From: Methylocella silvestris
Lineage (GTDB): Bacteria > Pseudomonadota > Alphaproteobacteria > Rhizobiales > Beijerinckiaceae
Direction: 5' to 3'
Assembly (NCBI RefSeq): GCF_002891535.1
Contig: NZ_PDZR01000001.1
Span: forward strand, 62,001-126,000
Length of the DNA stretch: 64,000 nucleotides
How positions within the stretch are numbered: position 1 is the first letter of the stretch; every line of letters begins with the position of its first letter. Positions 26,635 through 34,984 of the stretch are shown one piece after another. The translations under genes and the position numbers were made by a program. Below the pieces are notes generated by a model. The model made no database searches. It was given only the letters and a program-made list of their open reading frames with translations, and had not been told where the DNA came from.

Positions 26635-28038
26635 ATGGAACAAGAGGACAAACGGGCGGGCGCCAGCGGCGCGAAGATCTCCAGTCTTTTCAGCCGGGTT
26701 TTTGGCGCCCGCAAGGATGAGCCGATCGCGCCGCCGCAGCCGCCTTCCGCGCTTGACGCGCCGCCGTCTCCGCCGGCCGTCGAGGCTGCGTCGGAAGGTT
26801 TGGCGTCCGTGGCGCCCGGCGGCGCCGAGCCGGGCCCGTCCCTCTCCGCAGCCGCGGCAAGCTCCGATTTATGGGCGCGGCTATCGGCTCCGACGCCGCC
26901 GCCTCGGCAAAGTCTGGACCTCGAGCCGGCTCCCGCGGCGCCTATGGATGAGCCGCGCCCCGCGGAGCCCGCCCCGCCAAAATGGTGGGAGCGGCTGCTG
27001 CCTCCGTCCGGCGCCGAGGGCGCGCCGCCGCCCGTCCTCGAAACGGCGCCCGCGCCACAGCAACCCGCCATTGCGGAGCCGCCGGCGGACGTCGCCGCGC
27101 CGAAGGGCTGGTGGACGCGGCTGCGCCAGGGGCTTGCACGCTCCTCCGATTCGATCGGCTCCGGGCTCAAGGCCATCTTCACCAAGCGCAAGCTTGACGC
27201 CGCGATGCTCGACGAACTCGAAGAGGTGCTGATCCGCGCCGACCTTGGCGTCGCGACCGCGACACACATCGCCGGACTTGTCGGCAAGGGCCGCTATGAC
27301 AAATCGATCGAGGTCGATGAGGTGAAGACGATCCTTGCCGAGGAGGTGGAGCGCGTTCTCGCCCCCTACGCCCGCCCGCTCGAAATCGATCCGACCATAA
27401 AACCCTTCGTTATCCTCGTTGTCGGCGTCAACGGATCGGGCAAGACGACGACCATCGGCAAGCTCGCCGCGCAATTTTCGCATGAGGGTCGGAAAGTGCT
27501 GCTCGCAGCCGGGGACACCTTCCGCGCCGCGGCGATCGAGCAGCTGCGTCTCTGGGGGGATCGGCTGAATTGCGCGGTGATCGCCGGAAATCAGGGGTCC
27601 GACGCCTCGGCGCTCGCTTTCGACGCCATCCACGCCGCCCGCGACAGCGGCGCCGACATTCTCATGATGGACACCGCCGGACGCTTGCAAAATCGCGCCG
27701 AACTCATGGCCGAGCTTGAGAAAATCGTGCGCGTCATGAAAAAGGTCGAGCCGGCGGCCCCGCACGCCGTTCTTCTCGTGCTCGATGCGACAGTCGGGCA
27801 GAACGCCGTGAGCCAGACCGAAATTTTCAGCAAGGTGGCGGGCGTGACCGGTCTCGTGATGACCAAGCTCGACGGCACGGCGCGGGGCGGCATCCTCGTG
27901 GCGCTGGCCGAGAAGTTCAAACTGCCGATTCATTATGTCGGCGTCGGCGAGACGGCGGCCGATCTCGCGCCCTTTGCCGCAAGAGATTTCGCGAGGGCCA
28001 TCGCGGGCCTCGACGAAGCTGACGCCGCAACACATTGA
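26635..28038 (+). CDS. ftsY: signal recognition particle receptor FtsY
   Basis: 467-residue SRP receptor GTPase that docks ribosome-SRP complexes at the inner membrane. The NG domain spans about residues 165-460, with the P-loop GVNGSGKTTTIGKLA (264-278), DTFRAAAIEQL, DTAGRL and TKLDGTARGG. The N-terminal 160 residues are a Pro/Ala-rich linker carrying three Trp-containing repeats (LWARL 79-83, WWERL 117-121, WWTRL 159-163). The ATG at 26635 is preferred over the adjacent TTG. Upstream there is a CCCTATATAGGG palindrome (26565-26576), possibly part of its promoter. It ends three bases from convergent miaA. Confidence 0.96.
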   Translation: MEQEDKRAGASGAKISSLFSRVFGARKDEPIAPPQPPSALDAPPSPPAVEAASEGLASVAPGGAEPGPSLSAAAASSDLWARLSAPTPPPRQSLDLEPAPAAPMDEPRPAEPAPPKWWERLLPPSGAEGAPPPVLETAPAPQQPAIAEPPADVAAPKGWWTRLRQGLARSSDSIGSGLKAIFTKRKLDAAMLDELEEVLIRADLGVATATHIAGLVGKGRYDKSIEVDEVKTILAEEVERVLAPYARPLEIDPTIKPFVILVVGVNGSGKTTTIGKLAAQFSHEGRKVLLAAGDTFRAAAIEQLRLWGDRLNCAVIAGNQGSDASALAFDAIHAARDSGADILMMDTAGRLQNRAELMAELEKIVRVMKKVEPAAPHAVLLVLDATVGQNAVSQTEIFSKVAGVTGLVMTKLDGTARGGILVALAEKFKLPIHYVGVGETAADLAPFAARDFARAIAGLDEADAATH

Positions 28039-28041
28039 TCT

Positions 28042-28953
28042 TCAGGCGAGCGCCAGCGCCTCTGCTTCAGACGCCGCGGCCCAGGCAAATTCCGGCAGCT
28101 GATGCCGCGCGAAAGTGAATTGGCGCCGCGCATAAGCGCGCGTGTCGCGCTTGCCGAGGCGGATCGCCTCATCTTGCGGGATCTTTCCCTCAAGATGGGC
28201 GATGAGATGCGGAACGCCATGCGCGCGCATCAGCGGCAACGCCGGATCGAGGCAGCGGCGGCGCAGCGCTTCGACTTCCTCCCACGCGCCGGAGGCGAGC
28301 ATCGCCTCAAAGCGCTCATCTATGCGGAGATTCAGCGCGGCCCGCTCCGGACTGAGGAAGATCGCCCGCGTCGCGGCGGGATCGAGAACGGGCGGCCCGC
28401 GCTGGCTCTGAAATGAAGCAAGGCTGCGTCCCGTGGCCTCCAGCACTTCCAGCGCGCGCAAAAGCCGTTGCGGGTCGCTTGGCCGCAGCCGCGCCGCCAT
28501 CAAGGGATCGCGCGCGGAAAGCTCAGCATGAAGCTCCGCGGCGGCGAGGCCCTCGGTCCGCGCCCGCAGATTTGCGCGGACGTCGTCCGGCACGGCAGGA
28601 ATGTCGGACAGGCCCTGCGTCAGCGCCTTGAAATAAAGTCCGGTGCCGCCGACAAAGATCGGCAGGGCCCCCGCCTGGCGGGTCTCTTCGAGGATGTTTC
28701 GCGCCGCTTCCAGCCAGAGGCCGACCGAGAAGTTGACGGCGCCATCGATCGCGCCGAACAGGCGGTGTGGCGCGCGCTGCTCTTCGGCAGCGCTCGGGCG
28801 GGCGCTGAGGATGCGCAGATCGCGGTAGACCTGTATGGAATCCGCGTTAATGAGGATGCCGCCAAGTTTTTCGGCGACGCGCAGCGCCAAGGCGGACTTG
28901 CCGCTCGCTGTCGGGCCGGCGATGAGAAGGGCCGAGTATTTTGCGGCGGCCAT
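28042..28953 (-). CDS. miaA: tRNA dimethylallyltransferase MiaA
   Basis: 303-residue enzyme that adds a dimethylallyl group to A37 of tRNAs reading UNN codons. The P-loop is [13 protein letters not shown], followed by [20 protein letters not shown] and, in the tRNA-binding part, [13 protein letters not shown]. Length matches the family. It overlaps nothing and lies three bases from the end of ftsY. ispH, 31 bases upstream on the same strand, is in the pathway that makes the dimethylallyl donor, so co-expression makes sense. Confidence 0.95.
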   Translation of the reverse strand: MAAAKYSALLIAGPTASGKSALALRVAEKLGGILINADSIQVYRDLRILSARPSAAEEQRAPHRLFGAIDGAVNFSVGLWLEAARNILEETRQAGALPIFVGGTGLYFKALTQGLSDIPAVPDDVRANLRARTEGLAAAELHAELSARDPLMAARLRPSDPQRLLRALEVLEATGRSLASFQSQRGPPVLDPAATRAIFLSPERAALNLRIDERFEAMLASGAWEEVEALRRRCLDPALPLMRAHGVPHLIAHLEGKIPQDEAIRLGKRDTRAYARRQFTFARHQLPEFAWAAASEAEALALA

Positions 28954-28984
28954 TTAGATCAGGCCGAATTGGGCCCCGTAAACC

Positions 28985-29944
28985 TTAAACGGTCGCCCGG
29001 CGCAATTCGCGCGGCAGCGGGAAGAAGACGCCTTCATTGGCGGTCGAAACCTCCTCGACATGCAGATCGAAGCGCTCGGCGAAGGCGTCCATGATCTCCT
29101 CGACCAGGATTTCCGGCGCCGAGGCGCCCGCTGTGATCGCTAGCGAGGAGATATTGGCGAATAACTCCCATTCGACGTCTTCGGCGCGCAGCACGAGGCG
29201 GGCGAGCTTGCAGCCTGAGCGTTCGGCGACTTCCTTCAGCCGCTGCGAATTCGACGAATTGGACGAGCCGACGACGATCAGGGCGTCGACGATCGGGGCG
29301 ACCTGCTTGACCGCTTCCTGCCGGTTGGTGGTGGCGTAGCAGATATCCTCGCGATGCGGCCCGACGATGTCGGGGAAACGCTGGGTCAGCGCCTCGACCA
29401 TGCTCCGGGTGTCATCGACCGACAGCGTCGTCTGCGTCACATAGGAAAGATTATGCTCGTCCTCGACCTGCAGCGAGGCGATGTCCTCGATGGTCTGGAC
29501 CAGAATGATCGATCCCGCCGGCAGCTGGCCGATTGTGCCGACGACTTCCGGGTGGCCGGCGTGACCGACGAGAAGAACCTGCCGGCCCCTCTTGTGGTGC
29601 AGTTCGGCCTCGCGATGCACTTTGGTCACAAGCGGGCAGGTGGCGTCGATCGCAAAAATATTGCGCGTCGCCGCCTCGACCGGAATCGATTTCGGCACGC
29701 CATGGGCGGAGAAAATGACAGGCTGCGAGGTGTCGGGCACTTCGTCGAGCTCCTCGACGAAGACCGCGCCTTTGGACTTCAGCGTCTCGACCACATATTT
29801 ATTGTGCACGATCTCATGGCGTACATAAACAGGGGCGCCATAGATGCGCAGCGCCTCCTCGACGGCGTCGATGGCGCGCACCACCCCGGCGCAAAAGCCG
29901 CGCGGGGCGCAAAGAAGGACGTTCAGCTTCGGCTTGACTGTCAT
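28985..29944 (-). CDS. ispH: 4-hydroxy-3-methylbut-2-enyl diphosphate reductase IspH
   Basis: 319-residue iron-sulfur enzyme that performs the last step of the MEP isoprenoid pathway, giving IPP and DMAPP. The three cluster cysteines are in [20 protein letters not shown] and the C-terminal SGCKLA region, with family blocks [20 protein letters not shown] and [10 protein letters not shown]. It supplies precursors for the hopanoid genes further along and for MiaA downstream. Confidence 0.96.
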   Translation of the reverse strand: MTVKPKLNVLLCAPRGFCAGVVRAIDAVEEALRIYGAPVYVRHEIVHNKYVVETLKSKGAVFVEELDEVPDTSQPVIFSAHGVPKSIPVEAATRNIFAIDATCPLVTKVHREAELHHKRGRQVLLVGHAGHPEVVGTIGQLPAGSIILVQTIEDIASLQVEDEHNLSYVTQTTLSVDDTRSMVEALTQRFPDIVGPHREDICYATTNRQEAVKQVAPIVDALIVVGSSNSSNSQRLKEVAERSGCKLARLVLRAEDVEWELFANISSLAITAGASAPEILVEEIMDAFAERFDLHVEEVSTANEGVFFPLPRELRRATV

Positions 29945-30094
29945 GCGGTTCCCGCCTTGAGCACAAGGTCAGGTTTAGGCGCCCGCGCAATTGCGTGTCA
30001 AGCGCGGGGCCGGCGAGGGCCTTTGGCTCAGGCTTGTCACATAGGCCCATCCGTGCTTGCAAATAAGGGGTTTTGCGGCGCGAAAGGATGGTCA

Positions 30095-30988
30095 ATGTCG
30101 GATCTTGCGGATCTTTTTCCTGGCTTCGCCACCCATTGGATCGACATCGACTCAGGGCGCTTTTTCGTGCGCTCGCATGGCGAAGGGCCGCCGCTTCTGC
30201 TGCTGCACGGCTATCCGCAGACCCATGTTGAATGGCACAAGGTCGCGCCGGCGCTGGCGGAGCGCTTCACGGTCGTGCTGATGGACATGCGCGGCTATGG
30301 CTGGTCGAGCGCGCCGGCAAGCAAGAAGGGCGCGCTCTATACCAAGCGCCTGATGGCGCAGGACGCCATCGCGGTGATGGAGCAGCTCGGCCATATCCGT
30401 TTCAGCCTTGTCGGCCATGACCGCGGCGGCCGCGTCGGCTACCGGCTCGCGCTCGATCATCCCGAACGGCTCGAAAAGCTCGCGCTGATCGATATCATCC
30501 CGACCGCGGCGCGCTGGGCGAGCCTCAACGCTGCGGAGGCGCTCAAGGGATATCACTGGCTGTTTCTGGCGCAGCCGGAGCCTTTCCCGGAAACCCTGAT
30601 CGGCGGGGCGGCGAACTATTATGTCGATCACACGCTCGCCAGCTGGACCCTTGGCAAAAGCCTCGCAGCCTTCGATCCGCGCGCCCTGGCGCACTACCGC
30701 GCCGCCCTCAACGAGCCTTCGCGCATTCACGCGACCTGCGAGGATTATCGCGCCGGCGCGAGCCTCGACCGCGCCGACGATGAGGCGGATCAGGCCGCCG
30801 GCAGGAAAATCACGACGCCGCTCTGCGTGCTCTGGGGCGGACGCGGCTTAGGCGGCGGCGACGCCTCGACCCTCGACATCTGGGGGCAATGGGCGACAAA
30901 TGTCACGGGTCAGGCGATCCATGGCGGACATTTTCTGCCGGAGGAGAACCCCCAGACGACGCTGGAGGCGCTGCTGGCGTTTTTGTAA
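30095..30988 (+). CDS. haloacetate dehalogenase, probably fluoroacetate dehalogenase
   Basis: 297-residue alpha/beta hydrolase. Every residue named in the fluoroacetate dehalogenase of Rhodopseudomonas palustris (RPA1163) has a counterpart here shifted by one: nucleophile Asp109 (GHDRGGRVG), carboxylate-binding Arg110 and Arg113, Asp133, halide-pocket His154, Trp155 and Tyr218, gating Trp184, and base His279 (GGHFLPEENP). The expected reaction is hydrolysis of fluoroacetate to glycolate and fluoride. The ATG at 30095 has AAAGGATGG upstream. It stands alone, divergent from ispH, with no transporter or fluoride exporter in view. Other haloacetates may also be substrates. Confidence 0.87.
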   Translation: MSDLADLFPGFATHWIDIDSGRFFVRSHGEGPPLLLLHGYPQTHVEWHKVAPALAERFTVVLMDMRGYGWSSAPASKKGALYTKRLMAQDAIAVMEQLGHIRFSLVGHDRGGRVGYRLALDHPERLEKLALIDIIPTAARWASLNAAEALKGYHWLFLAQPEPFPETLIGGAANYYVDHTLASWTLGKSLAAFDPRALAHYRAALNEPSRIHATCEDYRAGASLDRADDEADQAAGRKITTPLCVLWGGRGLGGGDASTLDIWGQWATNVTGQAIHGGHFLPEENPQTTLEALLAFL

Positions 30989-31114
30989 GGAGAGCCGGCT
31001 TCCGCCGCCGCGCCTTTTGGTCTGCGCCATAAAGCCGTAGCTTCCAAAACCACGGCCTCAGCCTTGGTGTCGCCAACAAATTGATTTTATTGTTTCCCGA
31101 ACGGGAGGAAGTCG

Positions 31115-32455
31115 ATGAAAACGGCGGCAATTGCATCAGCGGCAGCACTCGCCGCCATGTTTTTTCATGGCGCGCAGGCCCTGGCGCAAGACGTGGAGAC
31201 GCCGGCGACAGGGCGCTTCGTTCATGCCCCGAAAGCGTCCGTGACGACGCCTTCCTCGAGCATCGCCAAATCCGCCGAAGCAGGCAAAGCGGCGCACACG
31301 AACACAAAATTCATAGGACCGAAGGGCCTTGCTCCGTCAAACGCGGCGGGGCCGCGCTCCGGCGCGGCGCCGGCCGGAAGCCCGCCTTACGCGGACTATG
31401 GCTTTGAAACGCCCGCTTCGCTCGCCTGTCTCTACGGGCTGGTCGCCGCTTCCGCGGGATGCAATCCAAACGTCGCGTCCGCCGTGCCGACCGCCAAGGG
31501 CGCCAAGGCGATCGCTTTGGTGGACGCCTATGACTATCCGACCGCCCTCAGCGATCTGCAAACCTTCAGCGTTCAGTTTGGCCTTCCCCTGCCCAATCTG
31601 ATCGTGAAATACGCCACGGCGGCCGGCTCGTGCAATGGACCAAAGCCGGCGAATGATTCCGGCTGGGAGGGCGAGGAAGCGCTCGACGTTCAAATGGCGC
31701 ACGCCATGGCGCCGCAGGCGACCCTTTACCTCGTCGAGGCGCAGGACAACTCCAACGCTAATTTGGCAGGGGCGGTCGCTTGCGCCAACAGCCTGCTTCA
31801 GGCGAGCGGGGGCGGCGAAGTCTCGATGAGCTGGGGCGGAAGCGAAGTCTCGAACTACGAAAACTATTTCAGCGCAAACAACGTCGTCTATTTCGCGTCG
31901 AGCGGCGACGCCCCGGGGCCAAGCTGGCCTTCGACCTCGCCGAATGTCGTCTCGGTTGGCGGAACGAGCATCGCCCGCGACCCGCAAACCTACAAATTCC
32001 TGCATTATGCAAGCTGGAGCGAGGCCGGGGGCGGCGCGAGCGAAATTTTCCCGCGGCCGACCTATCAAAGCGGCGCGGGCATAACCGGAACGGCCCGGCT
32101 GACGCCTGATATCTCGGCCGTCGCCAACCCTGACACCGGCGTGTGGGTTTATGACAGCAATCCGTACTACGGCACAGGCTGGTATGTGTACGGCGGCACC
32201 AGCGTCGCGGCGCCGCTGGTGGCGGCGATCACCAACGCGCATAATAATTTCAGGGCCAACACGGCGACGGAGCTGACCGCGATCTACAAGGCGAAAAAGG
32301 CGAGCGCCAAAGCCTTCGCGACGGCCACCATCGGCTATTGCGGCCCTTATGCGGCCTATCAGCCCACCACGAAGTGGAACATTTGCCTCGGCGTTGGGAC
32401 GATCAAGGGAACGGGAACCGCAAATGTCCTGCCGGTGGTGGATGCGCAGGAATAG
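31115..32455 (+). CDS. secreted S53 (sedolisin-like) serine-carboxyl peptidase
   Basis: 446-residue exported protein with a signal peptide (about 1-24, ending ALA-Q). A Ser/Ala-rich stretch runs to about residue 90, then comes a subtilisin-fold domain. The sedolisin triad is in place: Glu187 and Asp191 in EGEEALDVQMAHAMAP, the oxyanion Asp265 in FASSGDAPGP, and Ser363 in YGGTSVAAPL. S53 enzymes work at acid pH. The long N-terminal activation domain of classic sedolisins is absent, and I cannot see a clear calcium site at the C-terminus. Cysteines near 105 and 116 could pair. It is a lone gene. Confidence 0.82.
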   Translation: MKTAAIASAAALAAMFFHGAQALAQDVETPATGRFVHAPKASVTTPSSSIAKSAEAGKAAHTNTKFIGPKGLAPSNAAGPRSGAAPAGSPPYADYGFETPASLACLYGLVAASAGCNPNVASAVPTAKGAKAIALVDAYDYPTALSDLQTFSVQFGLPLPNLIVKYATAAGSCNGPKPANDSGWEGEEALDVQMAHAMAPQATLYLVEAQDNSNANLAGAVACANSLLQASGGGEVSMSWGGSEVSNYENYFSANNVVYFASSGDAPGPSWPSTSPNVVSVGGTSIARDPQTYKFLHYASWSEAGGGASEIFPRPTYQSGAGITGTARLTPDISAVANPDTGVWVYDSNPYYGTGWYVYGGTSVAAPLVAAITNAHNNFRANTATELTAIYKAKKASAKAFATATIGYCGPYAAYQPTTKWNICLGVGTIKGTGTANVLPVVDAQE

Positions 32456-32482
32456 CTCTCGCGCAGCCTCGTTGAAAATCCT

Positions 32483-32923
32483 CTAGCGCCTCTGCGCAAA
32501 AAACCGCCGCAGCAATGCCGCCGCCTCGCTGGCGCGCAGTCCCTCATAGACCTCCGGCGCGTGGTGGCAGGTGGATTGCGCGAAAAAGCGCGGGCCATGC
32601 TCCACCGCTCCGCCTTTCGGATCGAGGGCGGCGAAATAAAGCCGCCTCACCCGCGCAAAAGAGATCGCCGCCGCGCACATGGCGCAGGGCTCAAGCGTCA
32701 CGTAAAGATCGCAGCCCGCGAGCCGCTGCGAACCAAGCGCCCTGGCTGCGGCGCGGATCGCCAGCATTTCGGCATGCGCGGTTGGATCGTCGTCGGCGAG
32801 GGTCCGATTACCCGCGCGCGCCAGAATGGCGCCGTCCCGGACGATGACGGCGCCCACAGGCACTTCTCCGCGCGCGAAGGCTGCCTCTGCCTCTTCGAAG
32901 GCGGCGGACATGGGATCGGTCAA
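32483..32923 (-). CDS. tadA: tRNA-specific adenosine deaminase TadA
   Basis: 146-residue zinc enzyme that converts A34 to inosine in tRNA-Arg(ACG). The zinc and catalytic residues are in PTAHAEMLAIR (His and Glu) and LEPCAMCAAA (two Cys). Length and the C-terminal helix (ASEAAALLRRFFAQRR) are normal. It is convergent with the S53 gene and divergent from cobF. Confidence 0.94.
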   Translation of the reverse strand: MTDPMSAAFEEAEAAFARGEVPVGAVIVRDGAILARAGNRTLADDDPTAHAEMLAIRAAARALGSQRLAGCDLYVTLEPCAMCAAAISFARVRRLYFAALDPKGGAVEHGPRFFAQSTCHHAPEVYEGLRASEAAALLRRFFAQRR

Positions 32924-33028
32924 ATTTCTAGTCTCCGCGGCGGCGCTTTTTGAAAATCATCACGCGCCCATGTAACCGTTCTGCCGGCCTTCGATCCAGC
33001 GATCGCCCCAACTCTTGAGGACGCGGTT

Positions 33029-33787
33029 TTGCGGAAAATTCTGATTATTGGCGTCGGCTCGGGGGATCCGGCGCAGATCACGATCCAGGCGATCGAGGCG
33101 CTGAACCGGACGGATGTCTTTTTCATCCCCGACAAGGGCGCGGAAAAATCTGGCCTGCGCCAGCAGAGGCTGGAAATCTGCGAACGCTATCTCAAATCGG
33201 CGTCGCCTCGCTTCGTCGAATATAAAACGCCGCCACGCGCAAAAACTTCAGACTACAAAGCCGATGTCGCCGACTGGCATGAAGCGATCGCGGCGACCTT
33301 CGAGGCGCTTTTCGCGTGCGAGCTCGGAGAGACCGCATGCGGCGCCTTTCTCGTCTGGGGCGATCCGGCGCTTTATGATTCAACCTTGCGGATCGTCGAG
33401 ACCCTGCATGCGCGGGGCGCCTTGGCGTTCGACTATGAAATCATTCCGGGCATCAGCAGCGTGCAGGCGCTGGCGGCACAGCACAAAATCGCGCTGAACC
33501 GCATAGGTGAGCCGGTGCATATCACCACGGGCCGCAAGCTCCGTGACAACTTCCCCGACAACGCCGACAGCGTCGTCGTGATGCTCGATGGCGAAGAATC
33601 CTTCGCCGCTCTCGAAGACGAGGATCTCGAAATCTACTGGGGCGCCAATATCGGCTGTGCCGAACAGGCGCTCGCGTCGGGCCGGCTTGGCGACGTCAAG
33701 GACCGCATCAAGGAGCTGCGCGCGCGCGTGCGCGCCGCCGCCGGCTGGGTCATGGACGTTTATCTGCTGCGCAAACCGCCGCGCTGA
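33029..33787 (+). CDS. cobF: precorrin-6A synthase (deacetylating) CobF
   Basis: 252-residue SAM-dependent methyltransferase of the aerobic cobalamin pathway: it methylates C-1 of precorrin-5 with loss of acetate. The family start ILIIGVGSGDPAQITIQAI and the SAM-binding CGAFLVWGDPALYDSTLRI are clear. It starts with TTG at 33029, after GAGGACGCGG. No other cob gene lies in the window, so it is detached from its pathway. Its last 38 bases overlap a possible small gene on the other strand. Confidence 0.93.
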   Translation: MRKILIIGVGSGDPAQITIQAIEALNRTDVFFIPDKGAEKSGLRQQRLEICERYLKSASPRFVEYKTPPRAKTSDYKADVADWHEAIAATFEALFACELGETACGAFLVWGDPALYDSTLRIVETLHARGALAFDYEIIPGISSVQALAAQHKIALNRIGEPVHITTGRKLRDNFPDNADSVVVMLDGEESFAALEDEDLEIYWGANIGCAEQALASGRLGDVKDRIKELRARVRAAAGWVMDVYLLRKPPR

Positions 33788-33923
33788 CTCTCTCTGCGGC
33801 GTCACGCGGGCGCGCGCGCTCCGGGGAAAGCGGCAAGACAGGCGAGACGAACAGATAGCCGCGCAAGGCGCCGATGATCGTGCGCGAGGCGACGATCAGC
33901 CAGAGCGCCGCAAGACAGAGCAC
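33750..33923 (-). CDS. possible small membrane protein (57 aa)
   Basis: A short frame beginning with GTG at 33923, preceded by GGAGGGG six bases upstream, a strong ribosome site. The product has one hydrophobic helix at about residues 1-16 (VLCLAALWLIVASRTI), then a basic, Pro-containing tail. The gene overlaps the 3' end of cobF by 38 bases and is divergent from a LysR gene that begins 81 bases away, the usual position for a LysR target. I do not recognise a family. Chance is possible, as the frame is short. Confidence 0.35.
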   Translation of the reverse strand: MLCLAALWLIVASRTIIGALRGYLFVSPVLPLSPERARPRDAAERVSAAVCAADKRP

Positions 33924-34004
33924 AAGCGCCCCTCCGAAAGCGGAGAGAGCCTCAAGGTATTGTTATGAGATTATCCCCCCTCTTCGCCCGATGACGAGCA
34001 AATC

Positions 34005-34925
34005 ATGACGCTGGAACAGCTTCGAATCTTCGTCGCCGTCGCAGAACGCGAGCATGTGACGGCTGCCGCCCGCGCGCTCAATCTGACGCAATCGGCCGCG
34101 AGCAGCGCGATCGCGGCGCTCGAGGCGCGTTATGGAACGCAGTTGTTCGATCGCATCGGACGACGGATCGAACTCACGCAGGCGGGCCGGCTCTTTCTTG
34201 GCGAAGCGCGCTCGGTGCTGTCCTGCGCGGAGACGGCGGAGCGGGCGCTCGCCGACATCGCGGGATTGCGGCGCGGCATCCTGTCGGTGAAAGCCAGTCA
34301 GACGATCGCCAATTATTGGTTGCCGCGCCATCTCGCCGCCTTTCAGCACGCCTACCCACTGGTCTTGCTCAAGCTTTCCATCGGCAACAGCGCCGAAGTC
34401 GCCGACGCGGTCGAAGACGGCTCGGCCGACATCGGCTTTCTCGAAGGCATGGTCGAAAGCCGGCGCATAATCCTTTCGCCGGTGGCGCGCGACCAGATGA
34501 TTCTGATCGTTCCGCCGCAGCATGAATGGATGGCGCGCGCGACGCTCGGGCGCGAGGATCTCGTCGGAGCCCGCTGGGTGATGCGCGAACAGGGCTCCGG
34601 CACGCGCTCTGCTTTCGAGGCCTCGCTGGCGACGCTCGGCGTCGAGCCGGCGGCGCTCAACGTTGTCGTCGAGATGCCTTCGAACGAGTCGGTGCGCGCC
34701 GCCGTCGAGGCCGGTTTCGGCGTCAGCGCGCTATCCGCCTCGGTCGCCGCGCCGAGCCTTGAAGCCGGGCTTCTGTGCGAGGCGCCTTTGCGGCTCGGCG
34801 ATCGCCCCTTTTACGAGGTCGCGAGCCGCGAGCGGCGGCGCAGCCAGGCGGCCGGGGCGCTTTTGGGTGTTATTGCAAATGCCGCCGCCCCGGCCCAAAT
34901 GAGTTCTTCGTCTCGAAAAAGATGA
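34005..34925 (+). CDS. LysR-family transcriptional regulator (CysL/YeiE-like)
   Basis: 306-residue LysR regulator. The DNA-binding helix-turn-helix ([20 protein letters not shown]) and following [20 protein letters not shown] are canonical, and [19 protein letters not shown] begins a ligand domain like those of the YeiE/CysL group. Usual targets of that group, sulfur or YeiH-type transporter genes, are not next door; the only thing divergent from it is a doubtful small membrane ORF. The last codons run to within 60 bases of ilvD. Confidence 0.9.
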   Translation: MTLEQLRIFVAVAEREHVTAAARALNLTQSAASSAIAALEARYGTQLFDRIGRRIELTQAGRLFLGEARSVLSCAETAERALADIAGLRRGILSVKASQTIANYWLPRHLAAFQHAYPLVLLKLSIGNSAEVADAVEDGSADIGFLEGMVESRRIILSPVARDQMILIVPPQHEWMARATLGREDLVGARWVMREQGSGTRSAFEASLATLGVEPAALNVVVEMPSNESVRAAVEAGFGVSALSASVAAPSLEAGLLCEAPLRLGDRPFYEVASRERRRSQAAGALLGVIANAAAPAQMSSSSRKR

Positions 34926-34984
34926 CGATCGCCCCGAGCCCCTCTATAAGCTCGAATCCTTCCAAATCGGATCGGACGCCGCCA

